64,000 nucleotides of DNA, from contig NZ_ONZG01000005.1 in assembly GCF_900302455.1 (NCBI RefSeq), positions 310,001 through 374,000 on the forward strand, written 5' to 3'. The translations under genes were made by a program, and so were the position numbers. Below are positions 8,657 to 16,681 of the stretch, piece by piece (the stretch's first letter is position 1; each line of letters starts with the position of its first letter). This DNA comes from Falsiruegeria mediterranea M17. GTDB lineage: Bacteria; Pseudomonadota; Alphaproteobacteria; Rhodobacterales; Rhodobacteraceae. Under the pieces are notes generated by a model, which ran no database searches, was not told the origin of the DNA, and was given only the letters and a program-made list of their open reading frames with translations.

Positions 8657-10165
8657 TCAAGCGTCGGAAACGGTCATGTCAACGAGCAGACGCCTTTGGA
8701 TCTTGCCCGAGGGGCCTTTGGGCAGATCATCCAGAATGTGCACCCGGTCCGGCGCTTTGAACGCACCCACCTTAGATTTGCACAGCGCGCGTAGACTGTC
8801 TTCGGTCTGGTCTGACCCGTCGCGGAGTTTAACCGCTGCCTCAACCAACTCGCCATAGGATTTGCAGGGCCGAGCAAAGGCGGCGGCCTCGACCACATCG
8901 GGGTGGGTGTAAAGCGCCTCGTCGATCTCACGCGGAGCGATGTTTTCGCCGCCCTTGATGATCAGTTCCTTAAGCCGACCGGTGACAAACACATATCCGT
9001 CCTCATCCTGCCGCCCCAGATCGCCCGTTCGCAGCCATCCGTCTGGAGTGAACGTGTCGCGCGTGGCGTCAGGGTTGTTGAGGTATTCCAGCATGACATT
9101 GGGGCCACGCACCACGAGCTCTCCCTCAACTCCGGCAGATACAGGTTTGAGATCGTTACCAAATATAGCAATCTCATTGCCGTAAGCACAGCCGGGTGAG
9201 CCGATCTTGCGCACGCCCGGTGGCATCGGGTTCGACAGTATCTGTGCTGCGGTTTCCGTCAGTCCCATGGTTTCGATGATCGGAACCTCGAACCGCGCCT
9301 CAAACGCGCGCTGCACGTCTGGGGCCAGGGCCGATGAGGCTGAGCGACCAAACCGTAGACGATCCCGTGTGGCCGCGTCCGGGTCGGTTTCCGAAGCCAG
9401 CAAATGTGAGATGATCGTCGGCACGACCGAGAACCAGGTCGCCTCGCCCTCCTCGCAGTGCCTCCAAAAGCGCGAGGCCGAGAATTTCGAACACATCGCC
9501 AGCGATCCACCCGACACCAGCGCCCCCATGACAGTCACGCAAAGCCCATTGATGTGATAGATCGGCAGCACGCACAGTCCGCGATCCTCAGGCGTCAACG
9601 CATGAGCCACCGCAGTCGTCCAGCCCCCTGCAAGCAGGCTGGCTTGGGTGTGAACCACACCCTTGGGCTTGCCCGTCGTGCCCGAGGTATACATCAGCAA
9701 TGCGTGACTGTCCGGTGCCACCTTGTGCAGTTTGACCTCGTCTCCATCGCCAAGGCGCGAGGGGTCGAGCGGCTGCACGTTGCCGGGTGTTGTGGCCGCA
9801 AACAGGTTCTGCTGATCTGGACCGACAAAGGCAAAACGCGCACCGCTGTGATCCAACGCATAGGTGATCGCCTCATTCCCGGCCACCAGGTTGATCATGG
9901 TGGCCCGGAAGCCGCCATAGAGAACGCCAAACAGCACCTCGACGGCAGCACGCCCATTGGGCATCATCAGCGCCACGCTTTCGCCCGGCTGAATGCCACG
10001 CGCAGTCAGATCCTGCGCGATACGGCGCGCGGTCAAGCGCAACTCGTACCAGCGCAGCGCAGCCTCCCCTTCGGGGAAGACGAACCCTTCGCCACCGCTG
10101 TCGGCGCGGGCATCAACCCAGTCGCGGATTGTCCCCTTGGGCGGGTGGTTCTTACCGACACTCAT
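8657..10165 (-). CDS. sauT: acyl-CoA synthetase, probable sulfoacetate-CoA ligase SauT
   Basis: A 502-residue AMP-forming CoA ligase of the ANL superfamily. It has the P-loop YTSGTTGKPKG, the TETAA adenine motif, GWLRTGDLG, the hinge GRLKELI and a C-terminal lysine in GPSGKIQRR. It would convert a small carboxylate plus ATP and CoA to acyl-CoA in the cytoplasm. Its ATG overlaps the stop of the acylating aldehyde dehydrogenase, the sauS/sauT arrangement of the sulfoacetate pathway. Together they would give sulfoacetate, then sulfoacetyl-CoA, then sulfoacetaldehyde. Substrate is inferred from pairing; malonate or another small dicarboxylate cannot be excluded. Confidence 0.72.
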   Translation of the reverse strand: MSVGKNHPPKGTIRDWVDARADSGGEGFVFPEGEAALRWYELRLTARRIAQDLTARGIQPGESVALMMPNGRAAVEVLFGVLYGGFRATMINLVAGNEAITYALDHSGARFAFVGPDQQNLFAATTPGNVQPLDPSRLGDGDEVKLHKVAPDSHALLMYTSGTTGKPKGVVHTQASLLAGGWTTAVAHALTPEDRGLCVLPIYHINGLCVTVMGALVSGGSLAMCSKFSASRFWRHCEEGEATWFSVVPTIISHLLASETDPDAATRDRLRFGRSASSALAPDVQRAFEARFEVPIIETMGLTETAAQILSNPMPPGVRKIGSPGCAYGNEIAIFGNDLKPVSAGVEGELVVRGPNVMLEYLNNPDATRDTFTPDGWLRTGDLGRQDEDGYVFVTGRLKELIIKGGENIAPREIDEALYTHPDVVEAAAFARPCKSYGELVEAAVKLRDGSDQTEDSLRALCKSKVGAFKAPDRVHILDDLPKGPSGKIQRRLLVDMTVSDA

Positions 10166-11571
10166 TTGCCTGCCTCGGCCCAGTAGGCACCGAACACATC
10201 GTCAAGCGACGGCTCACGCGCGGGGATTTCGCGGATAACCTTGGTGGTCTGAATGAAATGCCGCCAATGCAGGTTGTCATCGATGGAATTGCCACCCCAG
10301 CTGCCACACCCCATCGAAAGCGAGAATGGCATGCCATTGGTGAATGAGCCGCCGGTGGCAAAAGTATGCGCCTGGTTGACGATCACGCGGCATGTGGGCA
10401 TCGAGCGGCCCAATTCCACGGCGCGCGCGTCTTGCGCGGTATGGATGCCGACCGAATGGCCTGCGCCTTGATAATTGAGCACCCGCTTGGCAGTCTCAAC
10501 CGCAGCCTCATAATCGCTGGCCCGGTAGAGCGCCAGAACTCGGCTCAGCTTCTCGCCGCTCAGCGGGTGATCGGCGCCGATGCCGTCGGTCTCCACCGCG
10601 ATGAATTTGGTTTCGGCGGGAACCTGATCGCCCATGCCGAGGGCGAGCAGCATCTTGTCAGCGTCCTGCGCGATAACCTCACGGTTCAGATGCCCATCAG
10701 GCCAGAGCTTGCCAATGATCGTATCGGCCTGATCGGCTGGCACCAGCGCGCCGCCTGCTTTGGCCATCTCACCTACAAAGGCGTCATAGACCGCATCCAC
10801 AACCACGGCCGCATTCTCGGACGAACAGGATGTGGCGTTGTCGAAGGTCTTGGAGGCGGTGATCTTTTCCGCCGCCGCCTGCAAATCGGCGGTCTCATCC
10901 ACGATGGTGATCACATTCCCTGCCCCCACGGCCACAGCCGGGGTCCCTGCAGTCTGTGCGCGGTGGACGTTGTTCTGACTGCCGGTGCAGATCACCCGGT
11001 CGCAGGCTTCCATCAAGGCTTGCGTCTTGGCCTTGGAGCCCGGCGCAGGAACCATCTGGACCAGATCACGGTCCAATCCGACCTTGTCGAACTCGGCGTG
11101 GATGTAGTCGAGCAATAGCTCGCAGCTGGCGACGCCTTTGGGCGACGGGGCCACGATGATGGCGTTGCCGCCTTTCAGCGCATTGATGATGTTGTTTGCT
11201 GGGGTCGCCGCCGGGTTGGTCGAGGGAACAACCGCACCCACAACACCGACGGGACGTACAATCTCGGTAATCCCGGTGGCGGGATCGTCGCTGATTACGC
11301 CATGCGTCTGTGCCTCTGCGATGTCGCGAAGCAAGCCTAGCGTCTTGCGGTGGTTCTTGATGATCTTGTCGGGCACATTGCCCAATCCGGTGGTTTTCAC
11401 GGCCAATTCCGCGAGCGTCCGGTTGCGGGTGGGTTCCATGATGGCCCAACCAGCAGCCTGCGCGGCCCGATCATAGCGCGCCTGATCAGCGCCTTCCTCA
11501 TAGGCTGCCTGTGCGGCCCGTGCGCGGGCGACAATCGCCTCAATCAAGCCAAGATCATCATGAGCATTCAT
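10162..11571 (-). CDS. sauS: CoA-acylating aldehyde dehydrogenase, probable SauS
   Basis: A 469-residue aldehyde dehydrogenase of the acylating (EutE/AdhE/SauS) branch. It has the cofactor-contact motif PSTNPAATPANN, the catalytic Cys in NATSCSSENA and a C-terminal GGSFTNGMPFSLSMGCGSWG segment characteristic of sulfoacetaldehyde dehydrogenase (acylating). It interconverts an acyl-CoA and an aldehyde using NAD(P)H. The ATG at 11571 fits the family N-terminus better than one 18 codons upstream. It is translationally coupled to sauT and preceded by a TTT transporter operon. No sulfoacetaldehyde acetyltransferase (xsc) lies in this window, so the downstream step must be encoded elsewhere. Confidence 0.78.
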   Translation of the reverse strand: MNAHDDLGLIEAIVARARAAQAAYEEGADQARYDRAAQAAGWAIMEPTRNRTLAELAVKTTGLGNVPDKIIKNHRKTLGLLRDIAEAQTHGVISDDPATGITEIVRPVGVVGAVVPSTNPAATPANNIINALKGGNAIIVAPSPKGVASCELLLDYIHAEFDKVGLDRDLVQMVPAPGSKAKTQALMEACDRVICTGSQNNVHRAQTAGTPAVAVGAGNVITIVDETADLQAAAEKITASKTFDNATSCSSENAAVVVDAVYDAFVGEMAKAGGALVPADQADTIIGKLWPDGHLNREVIAQDADKMLLALGMGDQVPAETKFIAVETDGIGADHPLSGEKLSRVLALYRASDYEAAVETAKRVLNYQGAGHSVGIHTAQDARAVELGRSMPTCRVIVNQAHTFATGGSFTNGMPFSLSMGCGSWGGNSIDDNLHWRHFIQTTKVIREIPAREPSLDDVFGAYWAEAGK

Positions 11572-11651
11572 AGGTAAGTGTCCTGTCATAATCCAATGGA
11601 GAGGCGGCAGCGGCACGCGGCGCATCCGCCGCCTCTCTCGGGGAGTTGGGG

Positions 11652-12614
11652 TTAGAGACCCGCCAGCAGTTCTTTCAAAGTCTGCTCACGTGCGGCCCAC
11701 ATCTCGATCACCTCGTCACGGGTCATGATGTGCATGGGCGATCCGCCTGCCTTCATCTTCTTGGCGACACGGCTGTTCTCAAACATCGCAGGCACGGTTG
11801 CAGCTAGACGCTCGATCACCTCGGGCGGGGTGCCTTTAGGGACCATCACGCCGCGGAAGTTCACGGATGAGTTGTCGACATCCAGGCCCTGCTCTTTCAT
11901 CGTCGGGACATCCGGCAAGAAAGTGCTGCGCTCCAGATCGGCCACGCCCAGGATCTTGACGTTGCCTGCCTCTTGCGCGCGGAAGGCATCGGACAGGTTG
12001 TTGACACCGCCCATGACTTCACCCGCGATCACAGCCTTCATCGCAGCCGCACCGCCACCTTTGGTGGGGATGTATGCCATTTTCACGCCTGCGGCCTTTT
12101 CGATCTGCAGCGCGGCAATGTGATGCCCCACAAACAGGCCCGCGCCCGAGAATGTCAGCTTGCCGGGGTTTTCCTTGGCAAAGGCCACAACATCATCCAT
12201 CGAGTTGAACTCGCTGTCGGCGGCAACCACGAACACCGCCGGGTCTGCGCCCCAGTTGGCGATGGGTTCGAAGCTGTCGGTGGAATACTGCACCCCGCCC
12301 TTGATCGACTGCGCGATAAAGTGCGGCACGTTATACGCGCCCAGAGTGTAGCCATCTGCATCCGCTTGCGTCGCGAACCAGTTCCAGCCAACGCGCCCAC
12401 CGGCGCCCGGCTTGTTGATGATGGCGATCGGCATGCCAAGTGCATCTTCGTTGCCAGCGGTCATAGTAACGATCCGCGCCTGGAAGTCTGTGGCACCACC
12501 TGCGCCATAAGACACCATCATCATCAACGGACGGTCAGGGTAATCTTGCGCCATCGCGCCCCCCGTCAGTCCCATCAAGGCCACAGCGGCCCCTGCAATC
12601 CAGTTTTTCATCAT
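11652..12614 (-). CDS. TTT transporter periplasmic receptor (TctC/Bug family)
   Basis: A 320-residue Bug-type solute receptor with a signal peptide (cleaved near GAMAQ) and typical motifs: PDRPLMMMVSYGAGGATD, NKPGAGGRVGW and a C-terminal PDVPTMKEQG with VPKGTPPEV. It would deliver a carboxylate or sulfonate to the TctAB membrane proteins encoded just upstream in the same operon. Co-orientation with sauST makes sulfoacetate a reasonable candidate ligand. The first two codons are both ATG. Confidence 0.88.
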   Translation of the reverse strand: MMKNWIAGAAVALMGLTGGAMAQDYPDRPLMMMVSYGAGGATDFQARIVTMTAGNEDALGMPIAIINKPGAGGRVGWNWFATQADADGYTLGAYNVPHFIAQSIKGGVQYSTDSFEPIANWGADPAVFVVAADSEFNSMDDVVAFAKENPGKLTFSGAGLFVGHHIAALQIEKAAGVKMAYIPTKGGGAAAMKAVIAGEVMGGVNNLSDAFRAQEAGNVKILGVADLERSTFLPDVPTMKEQGLDVDNSSVNFRGVMVPKGTPPEVIERLAATVPAMFENSRVAKKMKAGGSPMHIMTRDEVIEMWAAREQTLKELLAGL

Positions 12615-12654
12615 GAGTGTTTCCTCCCTTGGAACTCAGCCGCGTTCGTCGCGG

Positions 12655-13110
12655 TCAGAATAGAATTTCACGTGGTGTGTAGACCTTGAGCAGCATGGCA
12701 AAGAGCCCGTACATCACGGCGATGAACCCTGCGGTGATCACCGCTCGTTTGACCCAAGTGCGCGCCTCGTTGTGGGGCGCAGGATCATAGAGCGAAAGCA
12801 GGATGAAGAAGGCCACGGTGGTGGCGGTGTAAAACCCAAAAGTCTTGGCGGCCCAGAAGATATAGATCAGCGCGACCACCAGCCCCGGCACCAGATTGAT
12901 GATCATGGTGCGGGACACCCCCGTGCCGACCCGGCTGAGGCCCATCAAGGCCTTGCCGAATGTCCAGGCCGCGAGCACCACAAAGACAGATGAGATCAGG
13001 CGTGGGAACAGGAATGCCTCGGCGGGTTGTTGAGTGTAGCTGATCCAGGCGATCCAGCAGCCGACCGCAAAGATGATACCTGACGGGATGATGTGTTGTG
13101 TGCGGCTCAT
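12655..13110 (-). CDS. TTT transporter small membrane subunit (TctB)
   Basis: A 151-residue protein with four predicted helices, matching the TctB/DUF1468 small subunit of tripartite tricarboxylate transporters. It starts four bases inside the end of the large permease gene (ATGA overlap) and precedes the Bug receptor. TctB proteins are weakly conserved; context decides the call. Confidence 0.85.
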   Translation of the reverse strand: MSRTQHIIPSGIIFAVGCWIAWISYTQQPAEAFLFPRLISSVFVVLAAWTFGKALMGLSRVGTGVSRTMIINLVPGLVVALIYIFWAAKTFGFYTATTVAFFILLSLYDPAPHNEARTWVKRAVITAGFIAVMYGLFAMLLKVYTPREILF

Positions 13111-14618
13111 GATTGCACCTCGACTGCGTTTTGAACTTTGCGGGTGCGCAGCTCAGTCCAGACCGAATAGGCGACGGAGGCCGCGACCACGACCATCAGG
13201 AAGATGTTGAGCGGACCGCCCAGGAAGTACGGGCCCATGCCAACACTGGCGTTGGCGATCATCGAGCCTTGGATAAAGTTTGCCTCGGCAATCGGACCCA
13301 GGATCAGGCCAAGCACCAGCGGCGCCGCCGAGAAACCGTACCGCTCAAGGAAGAACATCATCACGCCAAGGCAGGCCATGACATAAACGTCACCCATCGA
13401 GCTTTGCACCGAATAGGCGCCAAAGACCGACAGCCCCAAAACCACGGCGGCCATGACCGACTGCGGCACTTGAGCGACGCGGGCGGCAAGGCCAGCGACG
13501 TACAAGCCAAATATGCACATCAGGATTTGACCGATCAGCATCGAGTTGATGAAGGTCCAGGCCACATCGGGGTGGTTGTCGAACAGGTCCGTGCCTGGGA
13601 AGATCCCGTGGATCAGCAGACCGCCTAGCAAAACTGCGGCCGTCGGGCTGCCAGGGATCGACAGGGTCAGCAGCGGCACCAGCGAGGGGCCGACCATGGC
13701 GTTGTTGGCGCTTTCGGCCGCGATCACGCCCTCGGGGTGGCCGGTGCCGAACTTGTCCTGATCGGGGCTGAACTTTTTGGTTTGGTCATAAGCAACCAGG
13801 CCAGCGATCTGACCACCGACACCTGGGATCAAGCCAATGATCGAACCGGTTATGGTGCCGATGGTCAAAGCACGGGGATTGCGTACCAACTCTCCCGCGG
13901 CCTTGCCGACGGAATGCTTCTGAACCTCGATCACCTCGGCACCTTGGGTTTTGCGTCCCTTGGCAAACATGGTCAGCACCTGCGGGATCGCAAACAGACC
14001 GATCAGAGCGGCGATGATGTTGATCCCGCCCCCAAGCGAGGGGTGAAAGATGAACCGCTGCGCGCCCATGATGTCATCGAACCCGATGGTGGCGAGCCAC
14101 AGACCGATACAGCCGGAGAGCAGGCCTTTGACCACCGAGTCACTGTCGAGTGAGCCAATGACGGTGACGCCGAGAATAGCGAGCCAGAACAGATGCGACG
14201 GACCAAACGCCAGCGCCCATTGGGCCAGCACAGGCGTCAGGAAAATCAGCAAGAGGACACCGAACACGCCACCCACAGCTGAGGCCAGGAACGACAGTTG
14301 CAGTGCCCGCGCGCCCTGCCCCTTCTTCGCCATCGTGTGCCCGTCGAGGGTCGTTGCGATATTGGCCGGTGCACCGGGGATCTTGAGCAGAATGGCACTC
14401 ACAGCGCCCCCAGCCACAGTCGAGGTATAGGCCGCCCCCAGCAGGATCAGGCCCTGTACCGCCTCAAGTTGAAAGGTGAAGGGGATGAGCAGTGCCACGG
14501 CCATTGTGGGTGACAATCCGGGTGTTGCCCCAAGGATGAGCCCCCCGATCGTTCCCCCCAGCAGTAGGGCAAATGAGAGCGGCGAAAAGACATCGCCAAA
14601 GTAGTAGATAAATTCCAT
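13107..14618 (-). CDS. TTT transporter large permease (TctA)
   Basis: A 503-residue, roughly 12-helix permease of the TctA family. It carries the repeated G-x-x-PGLSPTMA (N-terminal half) and GLIPGVGGQIA (second half) motifs and the LLTLSIPGSPTAAVLLGGL segment. The ATG at 14618 follows GGGAGG at seven bases; an ATG 20 codons earlier lacks a ribosome site. It is the first gene of the tctABC-sauST operon, divergent from the LacI-type regulator. Confidence 0.92.
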   Translation of the reverse strand: MEFIYYFGDVFSPLSFALLLGGTIGGLILGATPGLSPTMAVALLIPFTFQLEAVQGLILLGAAYTSTVAGGAVSAILLKIPGAPANIATTLDGHTMAKKGQGARALQLSFLASAVGGVFGVLLLIFLTPVLAQWALAFGPSHLFWLAILGVTVIGSLDSDSVVKGLLSGCIGLWLATIGFDDIMGAQRFIFHPSLGGGINIIAALIGLFAIPQVLTMFAKGRKTQGAEVIEVQKHSVGKAAGELVRNPRALTIGTITGSIIGLIPGVGGQIAGLVAYDQTKKFSPDQDKFGTGHPEGVIAAESANNAMVGPSLVPLLTLSIPGSPTAAVLLGGLLIHGIFPGTDLFDNHPDVAWTFINSMLIGQILMCIFGLYVAGLAARVAQVPQSVMAAVVLGLSVFGAYSVQSSMGDVYVMACLGVMMFFLERYGFSAAPLVLGLILGPIAEANFIQGSMIANASVGMGPYFLGGPLNIFLMVVVAASVAYSVWTELRTRKVQNAVEVQS

Positions 14619-14705
14619 TCCGGGGCCTCCCAACCCGTCTGTCCAGTGAGTGGACAGGTCGTCAGCAATGCGATGCACAGCTTTGTTGACAAGTTAGGGT
14701 ATGGG

Positions 14706-14733
14706 ATGAAAATAGTATTGCAAATGTTTTCAT
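14706..14733. promoter_or_regulatory. imperfect palindrome, candidate LacI-family operator
   Basis: ATGAAAA and TTTTCAT are separated by 14 bases in the 140-bp gap between the tctA and lacI-type genes, ending 25 bases before the regulator ATG. The spacing is wider than a classical LacI operator, so the assignment is tentative. Confidence 0.4.
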
Positions 14734-14758
14734 AAAATAACCTGAAGAGGCCAGTTTA

Positions 14759-15781
14759 ATGACGCCAAAACAATCACCTAAGGTAGACATTGTGGCTGTT
14801 GCAAAGGCCGCAAAGGTGTCACCGTCAACTGTCTCACGCAGCTTCAACCACCCGGGTTTGGTCAATCTTGCGACTCGGAAAAAGATTGATCGGGCGGTTC
14901 GCAAGCTTGGTTACATCCGTAACCGTGCCGCCCAGGCGATGCATGGGAAACGGTCCGCCACCATTGGACTGATCGTGCCCACCATCAACCATGCAATCTT
15001 TGCCGAAGTGATCCAGGCCTTTTCAAGCGCGGTTGAGGCCGAGGGATTCACCATCCTCATCGCCTCGCACGGGTATGACCTTGAGGCCGAATATGGCGTT
15101 TTGCGAAAATTGCTGGAGCACCGTGTAGATGGTGTTGCCCTTATCGGGCTGGATCATCACGATGAGACCTTTCAACTGCTCGACCAGCAAGGTGTGCCCG
15201 TGATCGCGATCTGGAACTTCTCGGACAGCGCCCCGATTGCCTGCATCGGGGCCGACAATCAAAAGGCTGGTGCCATGGCCGCGCAACATCTGCTTGACTT
15301 GGGGCACCGTGAAATTGGCACCGTGTTTCCGCCGACTCAAGGCAACGACCGCGCCGGAGATCGCTTGAAAGGTGCCATGCGCACTCTGGAACAGAACGAC
15401 ATTTCTGTGCCCGACACCTGGCAGAGCGAAGCGCCATACAGCCTGCAACAGGCCAAGGCAGCCGCCTGCGAGATGCTCGAACACGGCCCCCGTCCCACGG
15501 CGCTTTTGTGCGGCAATGATGTCATCGCTCAGGGCGCGATCTATGCCGCGCTTAAGCTTGGGCTGGTCGTTCCCGACGATCTGTCGGTGATCGGGATCGG
15601 CGATTTCAAAGGATCTGAGGAGATGGAGCCCGCGCTGACCACGATCCGCATTCCCGCGCAAACCATCGGAAGACTTGCAGGCGAAGAGATCACCCGCGCC
15701 ATTGCCGATCAGACAACGCCGCCGACGCAAGTCCAATGTGACGTGAAACTGGTAAGCCGGGCCACCACGCGCAAAGTATAG
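14759..15781 (+). CDS. LacI-family transcriptional regulator of the sau/TTT operon
   Basis: A 340-residue regulator. The N-terminal LacI HTH reads DIVAVAKAAKVSPSTVSRSFN with hinge LGYIRNRAAQAM; a periplasmic-binding-protein-like effector domain follows (TIGLIVPTINHAIFAEV, GLVVPDDLSVIGIGDF, LTTIRIPAQTIGRLAGE). It is divergent from the TTT-sauST operon and is the only regulator beside it, so it probably represses or activates that operon in response to its substrate. The hinge lacks the usual YxPN core, having YIRN instead. Confidence 0.88.
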   Translation: MTPKQSPKVDIVAVAKAAKVSPSTVSRSFNHPGLVNLATRKKIDRAVRKLGYIRNRAAQAMHGKRSATIGLIVPTINHAIFAEVIQAFSSAVEAEGFTILIASHGYDLEAEYGVLRKLLEHRVDGVALIGLDHHDETFQLLDQQGVPVIAIWNFSDSAPIACIGADNQKAGAMAAQHLLDLGHREIGTVFPPTQGNDRAGDRLKGAMRTLEQNDISVPDTWQSEAPYSLQQAKAAACEMLEHGPRPTALLCGNDVIAQGAIYAALKLGLVVPDDLSVIGIGDFKGSEEMEPALTTIRIPAQTIGRLAGEEITRAIADQTTPPTQVQCDVKLVSRATTRKV

Positions 15782-15952
15782 GGGAATTCCCCCTCACCTT
15801 TATCACCGGGCGAAATCCCGCCGCGCCATACACGCAAAACTTGCGGAAATTGGCCCAAATGTTGTGATTGCATGACAATTTTCCTAACATGCTGGACCCT
15901 TGGGGCAGAATGACCCATCTGGGTAGCATCTGTTTCTTCAGGAGATCATGTG

Positions 15953-16507
15953 ATGTCTCGTATCCTTGTTATTGCTGCTATTGTCATCGTCGGTGGCGGC
16001 GCAGCTTATTATTTTATGAACCAACCGGAACCCACACCGGCAGAGCGGCTGGAAAGTGCCGCCCAAGATGCGGGTAACGCGCTCAGTGATGCGGCAGATG
16101 CCGCGCGTGACGCAGCCGAGGACGCCGTTGCAACGGCGACCGAACAGGCAGCTGACGTGGCACAACAGGCCACTGACGCCGCAACCGAGGCCGTTGAACA
16201 AGCCACCGAAGCCGCGACCGAGGCGGCGGATCAGGCCACCACAGCTGCAACCGATTTGGCCAATGCAGCCTCGGAGCAGGTCGCAAGCCTGGCCAATGAT
16301 GGCGAAAAATGGGTCCAAAGCATGCAGGACACCGGCATCCTGACCAAGGATGGCTTCAACTACGACGCGCTTGTTTTGGCGGTTCAGGGCAGTGCGTTGT
16401 CGCAGGACACCAAAGATTCGGTTCTCAAAATCCTGGCCGACATCAAAGCCTCGCCCGAGACGTTTGACGCCAAGCTGCAAGAGCTCAAAGCGCTGTTTGC
16501 AAGCTGA
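15953..16507 (+). CDS. Ala-rich single-pass coiled-coil protein
   Basis: The ATG at 15953 follows AGGAGA by seven bases. The 184-residue product has an N-terminal membrane anchor (residues 2-20), then about 75 residues of Ala/Asp/Glu/Thr-rich 11-residue-like repeats (AADAARDAAEDA, AATEAVEQATEA), like apolipoprotein-type amphipathic helices. A compact C-terminal domain follows (TGILTKDGFNYDALVLAVQ to the end). It is probably an inner-membrane-anchored protein projecting into the periplasm. No family is recognised. It is followed by a strong hairpin and stands alone. Confidence 0.75.
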   Translation: MSRILVIAAIVIVGGGAAYYFMNQPEPTPAERLESAAQDAGNALSDAADAARDAAEDAVATATEQAADVAQQATDAATEAVEQATEAATEAADQATTAATDLANAASEQVASLANDGEKWVQSMQDTGILTKDGFNYDALVLAVQGSALSQDTKDSVLKILADIKASPETFDAKLQELKALFAS

Positions 16508-16513
16508 TCAGCC

Positions 16514-16548
16514 CATGCCCCCGGGCCGGGTCACGGACCGGGGGCATG
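16514..16548 (+). terminator. strong hairpin after the coiled-coil gene
   Basis: An 11-bp perfect stem (CATGCCCCCGG with CCGGGGGCATG) encloses a smaller CCG/CGG stem. No T run follows directly, but the next 20 bases are A/T-rich. Confidence 0.65.
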
Positions 16549-16681
16549 GCAACAAATTGAAAAATCTTTATTTTTGTATGAAAGCGGATATTCTGGTCCG
16601 GCACCTGCCAATACTTCGTGCTGAGTTTTGAGTTTCAAACTGCTCGTGCCTGATTGCACGAACTGCTGACCGGATGCTGAC

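Noticed and set aside
15782-15952. Searched for a riboswitch or small RNA before the coiled-coil gene
   Set aside because: No conserved riboswitch core or terminator-type structure could be recognised.
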